From Magnaporthiopsis rhizophila (Eukaryota > Ascomycota > Sordariomycetes > Magnaporthales > Magnaporthaceae), in NCBI GenBank assembly GCA_003049465.1, contig PYSS01000159.1, positions 1 through 64,000 of the forward strand: a DNA stretch of 64,000 bases. Reading direction: 5' to 3'. Position 1 is the stretch's first letter. Each line of letters opens with the position of its first letter. The notes below the pieces were generated by a model, which saw only the letters and a program-made list of their open reading frames with translations, was not told the origin of the DNA and made no database searches. Below, piece by piece: positions 35,331 through 47,828 of the stretch. The position numbers and the translations under genes were made by a program.

Positions 35331-38300
35331 AAAATTAGCAAAAAAAACGCATTAATCAAAATGAAAAGCGTGGATTTTTTTGTTTGGTTAATTAGGTTAT
35401 ATTAAAAATTAAACCCAAAACCTTTTATTTTAAAAACAAACGCATTATTACTATGCTATATAACCAAAAAAAGTTATTAAAAAAAGCAGTAACTAATCTA
35501 ATTAAAAACGGGCAAACAAATCAGGGTCAAAAATAACCCCAGAATCCGCCTAATTAGAAAATAGCAAAAGGAACCGGGAAAAAAAATTAAAAGGGGCAAA
35601 AGCAACCGTTTTTGCGGCCTCCTTCCGTTCGACCCGTTCCAGCTTTTTAATATTATTAATCCCACGCCGGATAGCACGGGTCAGTTTTTCACGCTATTAT
35701 TTTTTCTGTTTCCGTAAATGCTCGATTTTGGCCAGGAAAACTCGCAGCTTTTCCTTAGCAGCTTTTAACTTAACCTCCAGGCAAAAGTGCTGGGCGCTAT
35801 ACAAAAAGGTTTTTGGGCAACGAACCTAAAATATTGCAAAAAGAACGGTTAATACGGAAATATTTCATGCAATAAGATAAGTTTTAAAAAAAACAAAGCA
35901 TTTTTTACGCTTAAAATTTTGTGGTAATAAAAATAAAAAGGCATAAAAAAATAAAAGCAAAAATTGCAAAAAAATAGGTTTTTGCAATGCAGCAATAACA
36001 AAATAACAAGTTTTTTTAAAAACCCGCCCGGATATTTTGTTAAAACCAAAAGGTAACAAAATAATAAAAAGAAAAACATTTACCAAACAAAAAAACCAAA
36101 TTACAAAAATGGCCAAAAAATTTTGGCTAAAAAAAAAGAACCTGGTATTATAATCACAACTGGCAAAAAACAAAAGGGTTAGGGCTAAACCCCAGCAGAA
36201 AGCTTTTACCCAGCACCCACGAAAGCCAGGGGCCAAATAAGCAAAACCGGACTAATACGGTCATATAACCTAGGGTAATTTGTGATTTATCGACAAATTA
36301 CAGATTAAAATGGGTAATTTATAATCTGCAAACAAATCACAGATTAAGGAATTTAATAAAAAGTCCGTCCGCTTATAAATAGGGACAAAACCTCCGGGAA
36401 AACAGGTAATTTTAACTGAAATTTCGGTATTAGTCAACCTAAGTTAGCTCCAAGGCAACCCTTTGGGCGAGCAATAACAAATAACAGTTTTTACCAGACC
36501 CCAGATCACGTGCAAGGCAACCTTGCAAGACCAGTACTGCTCAACACCGCCCCTAGGTGCCCTACCCTAGGAGCAAAAGGCCTGTGATTGTAACACATTA
36601 TTATTAATTATTATTTTTGCCATATAACTATTTTTTAATATAAAATAAATAATTTACCGTAAATTTTGCTAGTGATTTTTTGATTTATTATTTCTGTCCG
36701 ATCCAGGCCTTTTTTTCGGTTGAATACCCCAATTTTTTAGCTTATACTGGTAACCGGGATAAAAATGTCCCGCCTGCTAGTTTCTGGCTTTTTTTTCCGC
36801 ATAAATCTTATATTTTGCCATTTTATAAATATAATGCGGAAATAGCCCTGTTATGCACGCTATAGGGTATTTGCATACCGGGGTGAATATTGCCGTTTTT
36901 TTGCATAATTTTGCAATATAATATACCATTTAGGCAATTGCTACTCTTATTTTGGCAGGCTTCGGGGCTTTTTATTATTATTGTATAAAAACCAGTCGTT
37001 TTTTAACTTTTTGGACAAATAATTATTATAAGCATTATATAAATATTTTGCCCAAAAAATACTTATATATCTTTTATTATCCACCGTTATATTTTTATAA
37101 TCCTTTTTAATTATATAAATTTGGTGGTTTAAAAATGGGTTATTTTCCCAGTACTGTGTTTGGTATATATTTTTTTATAATAAATAATAATTTGATTATT
37201 ACGGCCCTAGTCCAGGTATTATCCGTTATTTTTTATTGCGGGTACCTTTTTGTATAATTTATAATTTTTCAACCTTTTTAAATTATTGGGCCAAATTTCG
37301 AATAATAAATAAACCGGTATTTTATAGGTATAGGTATAAATGCCTTGGTTAGGCACTTTATTTTATTCCCCAAGCGCGGTATATATTTTTACCAGGTTTG
37401 CTATTGCAATATATTACTTTTTGGCTTTATTAGGTCCGGCTTTTGCAAATTTCCAAAATTTGCCCAGTTTGATATTTTTTTCCGACCTTTTGGTTAGGTG
37501 TATTTATTTTAATGGTTTTTGGTTAATTTTGGCATTAGTATCGGGGTTTTCTCCTTTATTCCTAACAGAGGTTTTTATTATCCCATCCTTGGTTAATAAA
37601 TCCCAAAGGATTAATAAGGCTTATTGGAGCGCGTTTCGTTTTTTTAATAAAGTTTCGGTTATATTTTTGGCAGGCCCGCCAGTTAACTCCGGCATTTTTT
37701 ATTTAGCCAGTCCCTAAAGCTTAATTGGTATAAGCACCCCTTTAACCAGTACAATTGCCCTAAGCCATTATTTTTGGGCTTTTTGGGTTTTTCCATTTTT
37801 TTATCCTTATTTTTGTTGCTATGGAACCGTAACCAGTTAATCTGGCAAAATCGAATAATAGCTACCTTTTATTAAGGGTACTAACCGGACCCGTTTTTAT
37901 CCGATTTATGCATAAGGTATCTATTATGAAAATAATAAATTTAGCTAAATAAGGCTTTAGGATATAAGGCTTTTTTTGGTCCATATATTAAATAATTGCA
38001 AATTATTGCTATTTTTGGGGATAATCTTTTTTTGATATGCCCCGATTGCCTATATTTAAAATAATTTCCGTTTTTAGCGCTTTATTATCTGATGCGCTTT
38101 TGCTTTTTGTGCTATTGTTTTTATTATTGGGGGTATATAGCTTTTATAAATAGCTTTATCGGTTTTAAATATATTTTATACGCAATGGATTATTATTATT
38201 TGGCTTTTTTCAGGGTTGTTTTATTATTTTATCGTGTTAACTGGGGATATTAAACTTTTTTCTAAGTATTATTCGTATAATTTATTGCTGATACGGATAC

Positions 38301-39429
38301 TTTTAATAATAAAATTAACGAAATTTTTGGGCTTATTTTTTTACCCAATTTATTTTTTATATTATTCCTTAATCCTTAATAAAATTGAAATATTTTGGTA
38401 TTTTTTGTCCAGTTAAATTTATTAATAAATTGCTGGAAATTGGCGGTATAAATGGATATTACCCCTTTTTGGCGCAGCGAAAGCAGTTTTTTTTGGTTAT
38501 TTGCTTTTTATTTATCTGCCCGAATATTTTGGTAATTTTTTTGCCGAACTTATTGAAATTTGCAAATACCAGTTTGGTAAATTTGCTCGATTTGTTATTT
38601 TTTTAAAATAATTGGTTTATATAAGCTCGACCCAATTTTTAACTTTACCGTTAAGATAAATGGCGGTGTAAGCTATTTTTTGGTAATTGTTTTGGAAGCT
38701 GTCCTGGTAAAATTTGAAATAGCTTTTATATTTAATAAGGGAAGTTTCGAATTTGCTTTTTTATTATTATATTTGTCCGGGGTAGGGAATTTGTAAGTTG
38801 GAGTTGCTTTAGGCGGTTTTTCGAGCTTTTCAACCTTTTTGATAAGGGTTTTTATGGTTAGGGCAGGGTTATTATAAACCTTGCTATTTATAATAATAAT
38901 TTCGATTTTTTTGGGCTGTAATTGCTATAATTATTTATTGCTTGTACCTCCGGTAAGCGCTGAATAGGATTAATCAAAATATTACAATTATAAACCTTTT
39001 ATTTTTAAGGTAGGGTATTTAGGGGCGGTGTTAAGCAGTATTAGGTTATAAGGTTGTTTTATACATAATTTGGGGTTGGGTAGAATAGTTGTATAATTGG
39101 TTGCCTAAAAGGGTATTTTGGAGCTAATTTAGGTTGATTAATACCGAGGCCTTAGTCGAAATTACCTTAGCACCTGAAGGTTACTGCCCTTTTTATAATC
39201 GGGCGTTTTTATACTAACTTTTTGGATTTGTGGATTTATTATTTTTGCAAATAAATCAGGAGATTTCTTTTGGATCTGTGGATTTGTTATTTTTGCAGAT
39301 AGATCTAGAGATCCCTTTTGATATTATGTGACCTGACCGTGCTACCCCGCCGCGGGATTGAGGCGTACCATTAGGGGTTAGCCCCAGCCCTCCTGTGCCC
39401 TCCGGGCGTAGTACGGTCGTAACATATAA

Positions 39430-40974
39430 CAGAGGAATCTAATATAAAAATGGATAATAATCTCGCTAAATAGGTGGTAAGGCAGGGGGTGGAAATTAAT
39501 AACCTCACTAATAAAATAAAGGGCCTATATAAGCAAAACCAGGAGATTTTAACGCTTTTGGAAAAGCTATAACCTAAAACGGAAAATCCTCCCCAAAGGG
39601 CTCCTTTTAAGGGCAAAACACCAGAAAATGCTAATCCCGCAGGTAATGCACCCCCTATAAGGCCGGTTAAAAACCCTAAAAATTCCGAAAAGGCCCCTAT
39701 AGCCCCTAAGAAAATTTGGGCCTTTACCAACCGGCGATTAAAAAAATGACCAAATCTATATACGCTTTTCCAAAAGCCCACAAACTATAAGGGGCCCAAA
39801 ATTACCAGGAATAAAAACATGCGTTAATAATTTAATTCACTACCGTAAGGCTGTCAGGTTTTCTAAAAAAAACCCTACATTGGCAAATAGCGTATCTGCA
39901 GGGGATCAGGCCACTATACTATTATTAATGAAAAATAATTATAATATAAAAATTATTCACACAATTATATAGGAAATATCGCCTATAGCGGCCCTTAAAG
40001 CCCTATAAAATAATTATTTGCTAACGCCTAATATCAAATAAAATGCGCTATATCGGGAGTTCCATTTATTAAATTTCAGCAGATTTAAAAAATCGATTAA
40101 TAAATTTAACTCCCAATTTACCTTCCTCCTAATAAGGCTCCATAATTGCAGTATGGAAATTAGTGCTATTAATATTAAAAATTAATACCTTAAAACCCTA
40201 AAGGGGTTTTTTCCCCAATAGGCTGAAAGGTTTCGGAGTATTATTCGTAATATTATTATTTTAAAACAATTAACAAAAAGCATTAATTTATAATATTTAA
40301 TGGCTAATTTGCTTATTAAAATAGGTAACCCTATCTTTATTGCAGCGAAATAAAATGTTAGCTATAAGGTTTAGGGGCAAAAAAAGCCAAATAATAATAC
40401 TGGGGGTCCTAATACGGAAGAATAAAGCCAATAAAAAGGGCAAAAATAATCCTAAAAACCCTACGGATAAGGCTAAAAGCCCAAAGAACTCTTCCAAGAA
40501 TAAAAAACCCAAGGGTAAATCTAAGGACAAAAAAAAAGAAAAATAATAACAAATCTACTGATAATAAAAGGGGCACAGCCTTTACTACGGTAAATTATAA
40601 CCTTATTATAAACCGTATTACCAAATTTGCCACAAAGCAAATTTCAGGTACCAATTATGCTAAAGATAGCGGAACGGTTAATTTGGGGGCGCTAAATACC
40701 GATATTTTTAATAAATCATAGCAAACGGAATCGGATTCACAATCGGATAACGACAAAATGGCAAATACAAAAACCCACTACAACTGCTATAATTACGCTA
40801 AATATAATATTAAAAACGCTAAAATTAGGGGTAAATCCCCTATTTTATATAAGACCCGTAATACTAATTATATTTTTAACTCCGTAAAATCTTTTACAAT
40901 GTATAATAAAAACTATAACATTATTATCCATACAAAGGGTGGCTTTATATATCCTGCAGGCATTAGTAATATTA
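39430..40974 (+). pseudogene. Copia gag and protease remnant
   Basis: After the Gypsy B target site the Copia interior resumes, with a decayed helical gag (from about 39,447: a Met-Asp-Asn-Asn start, then a GLYKQNQEIL stretch). A Lys-rich basic frame follows at 40340-40546. Frame 40758-40974 holds a degraded zinc-knuckle-like stretch (NCYNYAKYNI), then the protease site: the expected DSGAS-type motif reads NSVKS in an IFNSVKSFTMYNKNYN context. A hAT-like element cuts the frame at 40975. Confidence 0.65.
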
Positions 40975-43900
40975 CAGCCCTGGTGCGCAGTGTTCTGGTA
41001 TCCTGCATATGGTGGAGTGGGTCGTTCCGGTGTGTTTCGGGGATTGCTGGGGTCGTATGGTGTCCTGCCTGCAATACTCGGTCTTAAAATGGCCTAATTT
41101 TGGAACACCATTATGTAATTACTTATAATCGATCTGTGCGCATCTAATCGCATCTGTTTAAACCAAACACCTTTATCGCAAATGCAATACTATTAATTAT
41201 AATTTGCGCATAACCCTATCGATTATATCATTAATTACTTTAAAATTATTAAAATAAGGATATCGTTTGGGGTTAATATTTTAAGCAAAATTATTATTTA
41301 TTTATATGGATTATAAATCGCATTTTTTTTTGCAGCGAATTTTTTCCTGTTAATGTCGCATTTTTACAATAATTTTCGTATTTTTTTTCGGTTTATAAAA
41401 AAATTGCACAATTTGTTTTTGTTTTATCGACCATCCTTTTTCGAAATATATCCACGTTACCGGTATAAGTAAGCAATTCGGTATTATTATTTTTACGCCA
41501 ATTGTTTCTTATACAGAAAAGTTTGTTTTATAGCCCAATATTTTCGATATCGTTATCAGTACTATTAAAATTTGCAAATACAATCTTTATAACGATTATT
41601 ATATTTAGCATTTTATTTTTTTACCTTTTTTTTGGTGCTTTTTTTAAATAGTACCTTTTTCAAACGAACTTTACAAATTTATTATTTTGCAGGCTGCCGT
41701 TGCTATTATTTGGTTATTATTTTTAGTATTATTATTTTTTCTGTTATTTTGGAAATTGGTATTATTTGCAAATACCGCCCCTTTTTTAGTTATACATTTA
41801 TATTATTATTATTATTATTATGGTTTACGGATTCCAAAAAGGCTATTGCTAATATTTTAATAACCGCTAAAACGCTTATAAATTTGTATTAAAAATAATT
41901 ATTATTATTGTAACCAAAAAAAATATTTGCGATGATTTTATTAATTTTGGTAATAAATTTCCACCCTTTTTAATCCAAATTTATGTAAGGTTATTTAATT
42001 GTGGCTTTATTTTTTCCGTTTTGTTAATAATAAATATTATCCGTATATTTTATTAAATTAGGTTTAGTATTTTATTATACGTAATATATTATAATTTCGG
42101 CCGATTAATTTGTAGGTTCCGATATTTTATAAGGTTAAATATTACGGTATAAGTGCAAATGATTTATATTATTGCAAAAAAATAAGGTTTAATGCGATAT
42201 TTTTTTTATATTTTTTTTTCACGTACCATTCTTTATTATAAAGCGGCATTTGTATTTTGCGCTCTTTTTTAAAGCTTTTATAAAAATGGATATACATTTT
42301 CATCGGCCCAAAACAAAAGCATTTGTTGCAGCATTTGATTAATTGGTATCTCGATCTAATTTATTTATATTTAAGGCATTTATTATTATTTTAGCATCCG
42401 AAAAGCATTTTTTGCCTGTTATAAAAATGCAAGGGATTAATTTTATATTATTTTAGCAATAAAATTAATTATAAAAAATAGTTTTTTTTTATCTGTGTTA
42501 TAAAGGTTTTTAATTTTTTTATTTGTAAATTTGGTATGCTTTACCTTTTATTTTTTGCAAATAGGGGTTTTATTATATGCATAAATATATAATTTCCCTT
42601 TAGCCAAAATATATTTATATTATGGTATTTATATGGGTTTTTATTTGCCAAATAAATGCAAAACAGTTTCCAATTTTCGAAATGTATTTTCTTTAAATAT
42701 TTGTCCGTTACCAAAAAATTATTTTGATATTTTAGCATTTATTTATAATATTTAAGCATATTTTTGTTATTTAAAAGTATATTATTAATAATTAAATATT
42801 TTTTGGTACTATTAAAAAAAAGCATTTTAATAACCATTTATATAATTATATAGGCTTAAATTTTTGGCTTATACTATTTTAAATAATTTTATTGCGCTAT
42901 ATAAGTATAATAATTTCGGTTATTTTATTTTTAATAATATTAATTATATAAACATAAAAAATAAACCGTAATACCCCCGGAGGGCCGGAATTTTTTTCTG
43001 ATTTTGGTATCCCGGAATGCAAGCAAAAAGGGGGTAAAAATTTCCTGCTTGCAAAAATCCCCCCCAAAATAAACAAATAAAAGGTATAAAATAATATTGC
43101 TTATCTTTTTTTTTTTTAAAGGTTTTTTGTATTTATTTTGTAATTTGTATAGGAAAGTTTTACATTTCGTTTAATTTGGAACTAATATATTTTGGAACAG
43201 ATATTCGGAAAATATTATTAGCATAAACCTTAATACTGCTATAATAAAAAATCAAATTTTATAGTTGGATAATTTTGAATAAAATAAAAAAATGCCTTAC
43301 AATTTGTTATTTCCACGGTTTAAAACGAAAAATTTGCTTTAATTTTTTTCCGAAAACCTTTGGGTTTGGTTATTATCCCGCCGATATAATAAAACCTCCC
43401 TTTTCATTTATATAAATATTTCCACGTTACAAATTGGTTTTTTATCTAATTAATATTCGGATAAAACCTTTTAATATCGAAATGCTTTGGGCTTTTATTA
43501 TTGCATTTGCAAAACCAATTTTAATAATATGAAAATATTTGGTTCTGTTTTTGCAATTTTTTTGAACGGTATAATACTTGTCAAATTTGAACCTTTTTAT
43601 TTTGGTAACGAATTTATCATCAGTAAATAAACATTTCGGGTAAATAAAAAAAACTGATTTAGCTATTAATTAAAAAGGAATATTGGCGGTAGCTGCAGAA
43701 TCGATAATATTAAAATCGTTTAATTGCTAATTTGTAAATGATATTGGTTTTTCCTTTTGCATGGAAACGGGGGTTTTTACTGGTAAAAAAAATGATAGAA
43801 CGACAGATACTGGCACAATTTGTGCATCGTGTTGGTTTTCGAAATTATCCACGAAAAAGTCGGATAAGGGAAAAAGAGGGGATAATATCCCCCAAAATTA

Positions 43901-44009
43901 GAAAATGGTGAAATCCATTGTTGCCTGCTTTGCTGCCTGGGATACTAAAAAATTATCGTGGGTATCCTGTCCTTTTTATACTTTTTGTCCGCGGATACCA
44001 GGGCTGATT
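40975..44009. mobile_element. hAT-like DNA transposon remnant with terminal inverted repeats
   Basis: The ends are CAGCCCTGGT (40975) and ACCAGGGCTG (to 44006), a 10-bp inverted repeat. The octamer TAATATTA flanks it at 40967-40974 and 44010-44017, which suggests an 8-bp target duplication as in hAT elements. A shortened copy lies at 60810-61339 in reverse and shares about 135 bp of one end and about 390 bp of the other. The 3-kb interior is fully AT-decayed; small minus-strand frames (for example 42541-42738) may be transposase scraps, but I could not place them in a family. Confidence 0.6.
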
Positions 44010-44840
44010 TAATATTATTATTTGTTAATCAAAAATCAAAATTCCGGTGAATTTTTCAATTACCAAATAAGCAGGGCCCTATAATTATAGCTTGCAATTA
44101 AATCCTTTTTTAGGGTTTTAAAAGCAAATTATAGGCGCTACCTTATACTTTTTTTTGACGGGGGTAAAAAAAATAAATACGGCGCTAAAAGAATGGCTAA
44201 AACGCAAAAGTACAGCGTTTAGCATATCGAATCCTTATAATCACGGCCAAAATGGCTTATCTGAACGCTTTATTAGGGTAATTATAAATAAGCTCAGGGC
44301 TATAATCAATATAATAGGCCCGCCGTATTACCTGTGGTGCTATATCCTTAATATAATGGTTAAATTAATAAATGCTATAACAGTTACTAATAGGGAAATA
44401 ACCCCTTATCAAAAATTCTATAACAAAAGGGAACCCGGCCCTTATTATAAGCCCGATTTAGGCCATTATAGGGTTATTGGTACCCATACGGAAGTTTTGA
44501 TACCCCTAAAGCATAGGGCCAAATCAAAGAATTTAGTTGCAAAAATAAAACCTATTAGGCTCCTTACAGCCCTAAATAAATCTATTATTCTTATATACGC
44601 ACCCGCCCATAAGGCTATATATAAAACATTTATTATCAAAATATTAAAAAGGGTGCCTATCAAAAATATTATTCCAAAGGGGGATACAATTTCAAAGGGG
44701 GTATTTATCGAAGACCCCCCTAAAAAAAAGCGCTATTAGCGCCCCTAAAAAAGCCCCTGAAAGCGATTCCGAAAGCGAAATGGAACGCGATTTTTAACGC
44801 TATAAAAATTCCGTTATACCAGACCCTAATTACAGGCTCC
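44010..44840 (+). pseudogene. Copia integrase fragment
   Basis: A 194-codon frame (44155-44739) matches the C-terminal part of the Copia integrase core: PYNHGQNGLSER holds the catalytic Glu of the DDE triad, then a YYLWCYILNIMVKLINA helix, and GHYRVIGTHTEVLIP. It is the longest surviving frame in the AT-rich block. Past its stop, the next frame continues as an acidic linker (SDSESEMERD) up to 44840, where a Gypsy LTR is inserted after GCTCC. The linker continues in the same frame on the reverse strand from 53819 downwards. Confidence 0.8.
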
Positions 44841-46000
44841 TGTTATAATTATAAACCTTCTGCTCCTAGGGTAGGGCACTTAGGGGCGGCGTTGAGCAGT
44901 CCTGGGTTGCAAGGTTGCTTTGCACGTGATCTGGGGGTCTGGTAGAACAGTTGTTTGTTATTGCTTGCTCAAAAGGGTATTTTAAAGCTAACTTAGGTTA
45001 ACTGATGCTGAGGCCTTAATTAAAAGTACCTTAGTACCTGGAAGGTTTTACCCTTTTTATAATTGGGCAACCTTTTTACTAACCCGTAATCCCAGGCCCT
45101 GATCTGTAATCTGCTTACCGATAAATCATTTACCTGTTTTGTGATTTGCTTACAAATTACAAATTACTTATTAATTTTATAATTTGCTTATAAATTATAA
45201 ATTATTTATTTGCTTTATAATTTGCTTACAAATTATAAATTACTTATAATTATATAATTTTTATTGGTTTGGCCCCGCTTATTAGCCCCTGGCTTTCTGG
45301 GGGTGCGGGGTAAAAGTATCCCGTCGGGGTTTAGCCTTCCAACCCTTTTATTCTCTGCCGGCCGTGATTATAATACCAGGTCCCTTTTCCTAGGCCAAAT
45401 CCTTTTGGTTATATTTGCAATTCCCGTCCTTTTTTTGTCTGATCAATGCCTTTTTTTTCCTAACCGTTATTTTCTGGTGCTGACAAAATATCCGGTCGGG
45501 TCTCCAAAATAACCGGCTATTTTGTTAATATTTTGTTACAAAACCCTATTTTTTGCTTTTTTTGCTTTTGCTTTTTTTATGCCTTTTTGTTTTTACTGCT
45601 ACAAAATTTTCAAGCGCAAAAAATATTTTGCTTTTTTTTAAAACTTATCCCGTTACGTAAAATATTTTTGCATTAATCGTTCCTTTTGCAATATTTTAGG
45701 TTTAATATTCAAATACCTCCTTTTTTACAGCACCCAGTATTTTTGTTTAAAAGCGGGGCTAAAAGCTGTTAAAAAAAGATTACAAGCTTTTTTGGCCAAG
45801 ATTAAGCATTTGCAAAAACAAAAAAAACAGTGGCGTAAAAAACTAACCCGTGCTATCTGGTATGGGATTAATAGTATCGAAAAATTACAATAGATCGAGC
45901 AAAAAAAGGCCAAAAAAGCAATTGTTTTGGCCCTTGCCCTTTTTGCTTTTTTACCTTTTAAATTTCTTTTATTGCTTTTTAATTGGGCAAATCCTTTAAT
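44841..46000 (-). mobile_element. Gypsy chromovirus F/D, 3' half (left of the inversion)
   Basis: The reverse-strand 3' LTR is 44841-45375 (535 bp), followed by the 3' non-coding interior that matches Gypsy C about 35,520-36,145. Homology ends at about 46,000. The left flank is GCTCC. The 535-bp LTR, with its extra units of the TTACAAATTACAAATTAC type, is matched in length only by the 537-bp LTR at 53825, its proposed partner. Confidence 0.85.
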
Positions 46001-47828
46001 TTTATAATTAAATTTTTAAAAATTAGAAAATTTATATGGGTTTGCATATATAGCTCGAAACGCACAGCCAATACCATTTTTTGTTCGGGATTTGATCCTG
46101 GTAACCACTTTCCTTATCCAGCTCTGGCATTTTACCGGCCAAAATCGATTTAAAGCATTTTAAGCATAAAACCGATTTTAAATCCCCCTTTTTACCGCGC
46201 CCGCTAAAGCTTAAAATAGGCAGTTTAATACTTTTCCCGCTAGTAATGGGACAATCAAGAATAGCGATTATATTGGATAATATTATTGAGGGCCTTATAA
46301 TTTCTATATAAGTATTATTTTTTTCAGGTTTTTTATTATCAGTATTAGTGCTATGATTAATAAAAAGCTGGCCCGTACCTATTTTTTTTTTATAAATTTA
46401 ATAATTTGTTTTTTTAGGTTAATTTCACTGGTTTTATGGTATATTATACAGTTTGTTATAAGAAAGGTTCGGTATATATTTTTATAAATTTAGCTTTAAT
46501 TTGATATAATGGTTTAAATTGCCCCGGTAAAGTGGTAAGCCCATTGCTTTTTCCTTATCGAACAAATCTGCAAATTTCGCCAGCTTTAAGGGAAATATGC
46601 ACTTTTTTGAAGCCTAATTATTAGCCTTTTCTGCTAACAGTTTGGGTAAACCGTATCTATCTTTTAAGCAAAATATTATTAGTGCAATAAGGGTTATAAT
46701 TTGAATAATTTTTGTTTTTTTTTTATAATAATATCGCACAAAATTTTTGGTTGTTTCTGCTTTATTATTATTGATAATATTAATAAATTGCTATGAGCCA
46801 ATTTACAATAATTAAAATAAGCTTATTTTTGCTTTTAGTTCGGTACTGTAAATTTTTTATTATTATGCCCCTTTTAGCTCCGATCCAAAATTTCCCTGCT
46901 TATAAATCAAGTATTATATTTTTATATTTTATGCGTAATAATTTTAAAATTATATTCCTACATATTTCCAGAATAATATAAAAAATTATTATCAGTATCC
47001 ATCCGTTAATATTTATCTGGTATTTAGCTATATCTTTGATAAATGCCCTTATATTTCTTAGAATTAATCCTAATATTTTTAATGTATCAAGGTATACCTA
47101 TTTTATTTGCGGTTTTATTACGAGGCTTTTATTATAGCAATATAATAATTGCAACCCATATTAACCTATTTATTGATAAAATAATGGCTATTAAGGATTA
47201 TAAAAATATTAAAGGATAATTTATTCATATTTTGTTCAATTTTTTTTAAATTTGCCGCTTATGATTTGTTAAATATTAATTTAATATTATTTTAATTATT
47301 GCGTTTTTTTTTCCCCGGCTGAAATTTACACCAGAAATTATTTGTTTTTTTCTATGGTTTTTTTTTGGTAATACTTTGGGTTATATCGGCCTATAATTTA
47401 ATAATTAGGAAAAATTTGCAAATTTTAGATATATATTCCATTTTATTGCAATAATAATATTCTTTTTTTTCCAGCCCAATTTTTATTTTTTTCGGAATAA
47501 TCCAAATAATTTGCTGGCTTTTCTTACCGTTTTTGTTTTTATTATTTTTAAACTTCTTTAGCTTAAATTGCATATTTTTTTTACCGTTATTTGGGTATTA
47601 CCGTTTTTATCCATAACTAAAAGCAAAATGCTAACGGATAAATTACTGTAATAAAAGTATTAATTTATATTAATTATTTCCAAGTCCTGCATAATTATTC
47701 GAAATATTTTAATTATATAATTATATAAGCAAATTTTGCCTAATTGCTTTATAAAAGTTTTTCAAATCCGGTATAATATTTTGGATTTAAAATAATTAAC
47801 TCTAACCTTTTCCGATCAATTTAAATTG
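46001..47828 (-). pseudogene. Decayed transposon DNA with Cys-rich and zinc-knuckle scraps
   Basis: On the minus strand, about 46,030-46,330 reads as a Cys-containing stretch (VLCLKCFKSILAGK, then PELDKESGYQD), a pattern of transposon-associated Cys-rich domains in fungi. Frame 47391-47573 ends with YYYCNKMEYISKICK, which looks like a CCHC knuckle in which Cys and His codons have become Tyr. I cannot assign these to a complete element. Confidence 0.45.

Larger units (their letters stand above)
29156..36595 (+). mobile_element. Gypsy chromovirus C, full length, plus strand
   Basis: The LTRs 29156-29605 and 36146-36595 are 450 bp each, starting TGTTACAGCCAC or TATTATAATCAC and ending GTAACA or ATAACA. 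Both flanks are CATTA (29151-29155 and 36596-36600). The interior order is gag (about 29,640-31,960), protease (about 32,150-32,260), RT (about 32,690-33,400), RNase H (33,400-33,880), integrase (about 34,000-34,700), chromodomain (about 35,170-35,330). This is the order of chromodomain-bearing Ty3/Gypsy elements. Every domain is interrupted by stops. It is nested in Gypsy B. Confidence 0.9.
24394..39424 (-). mobile_element. Gypsy chromovirus B, minus strand, split by Gypsy C
   Basis: The LTRs in reverse orientation are 24394-24792 (3') and 38980-39424 (5'). Both outer flanks are TATAA (24389-24393 and 39425-39429), so this is one insertion. The interior on the minus strand runs gag (right part, 36601-38979), protease (about 28,950-29,000), RT (about 27,900-28,300), RNase H (27,250-27,600), integrase and a chromodomain-type C-terminus (about 25,600-25,760). 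Gypsy C (29156-36595) interrupts the gag/protease region and a solo family L LTR interrupts the 3' part. All frames are dead. The 5' LTR has an internal 47-bp duplication (about 39,228-39,320), which explains the length difference. Confidence 0.85.
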
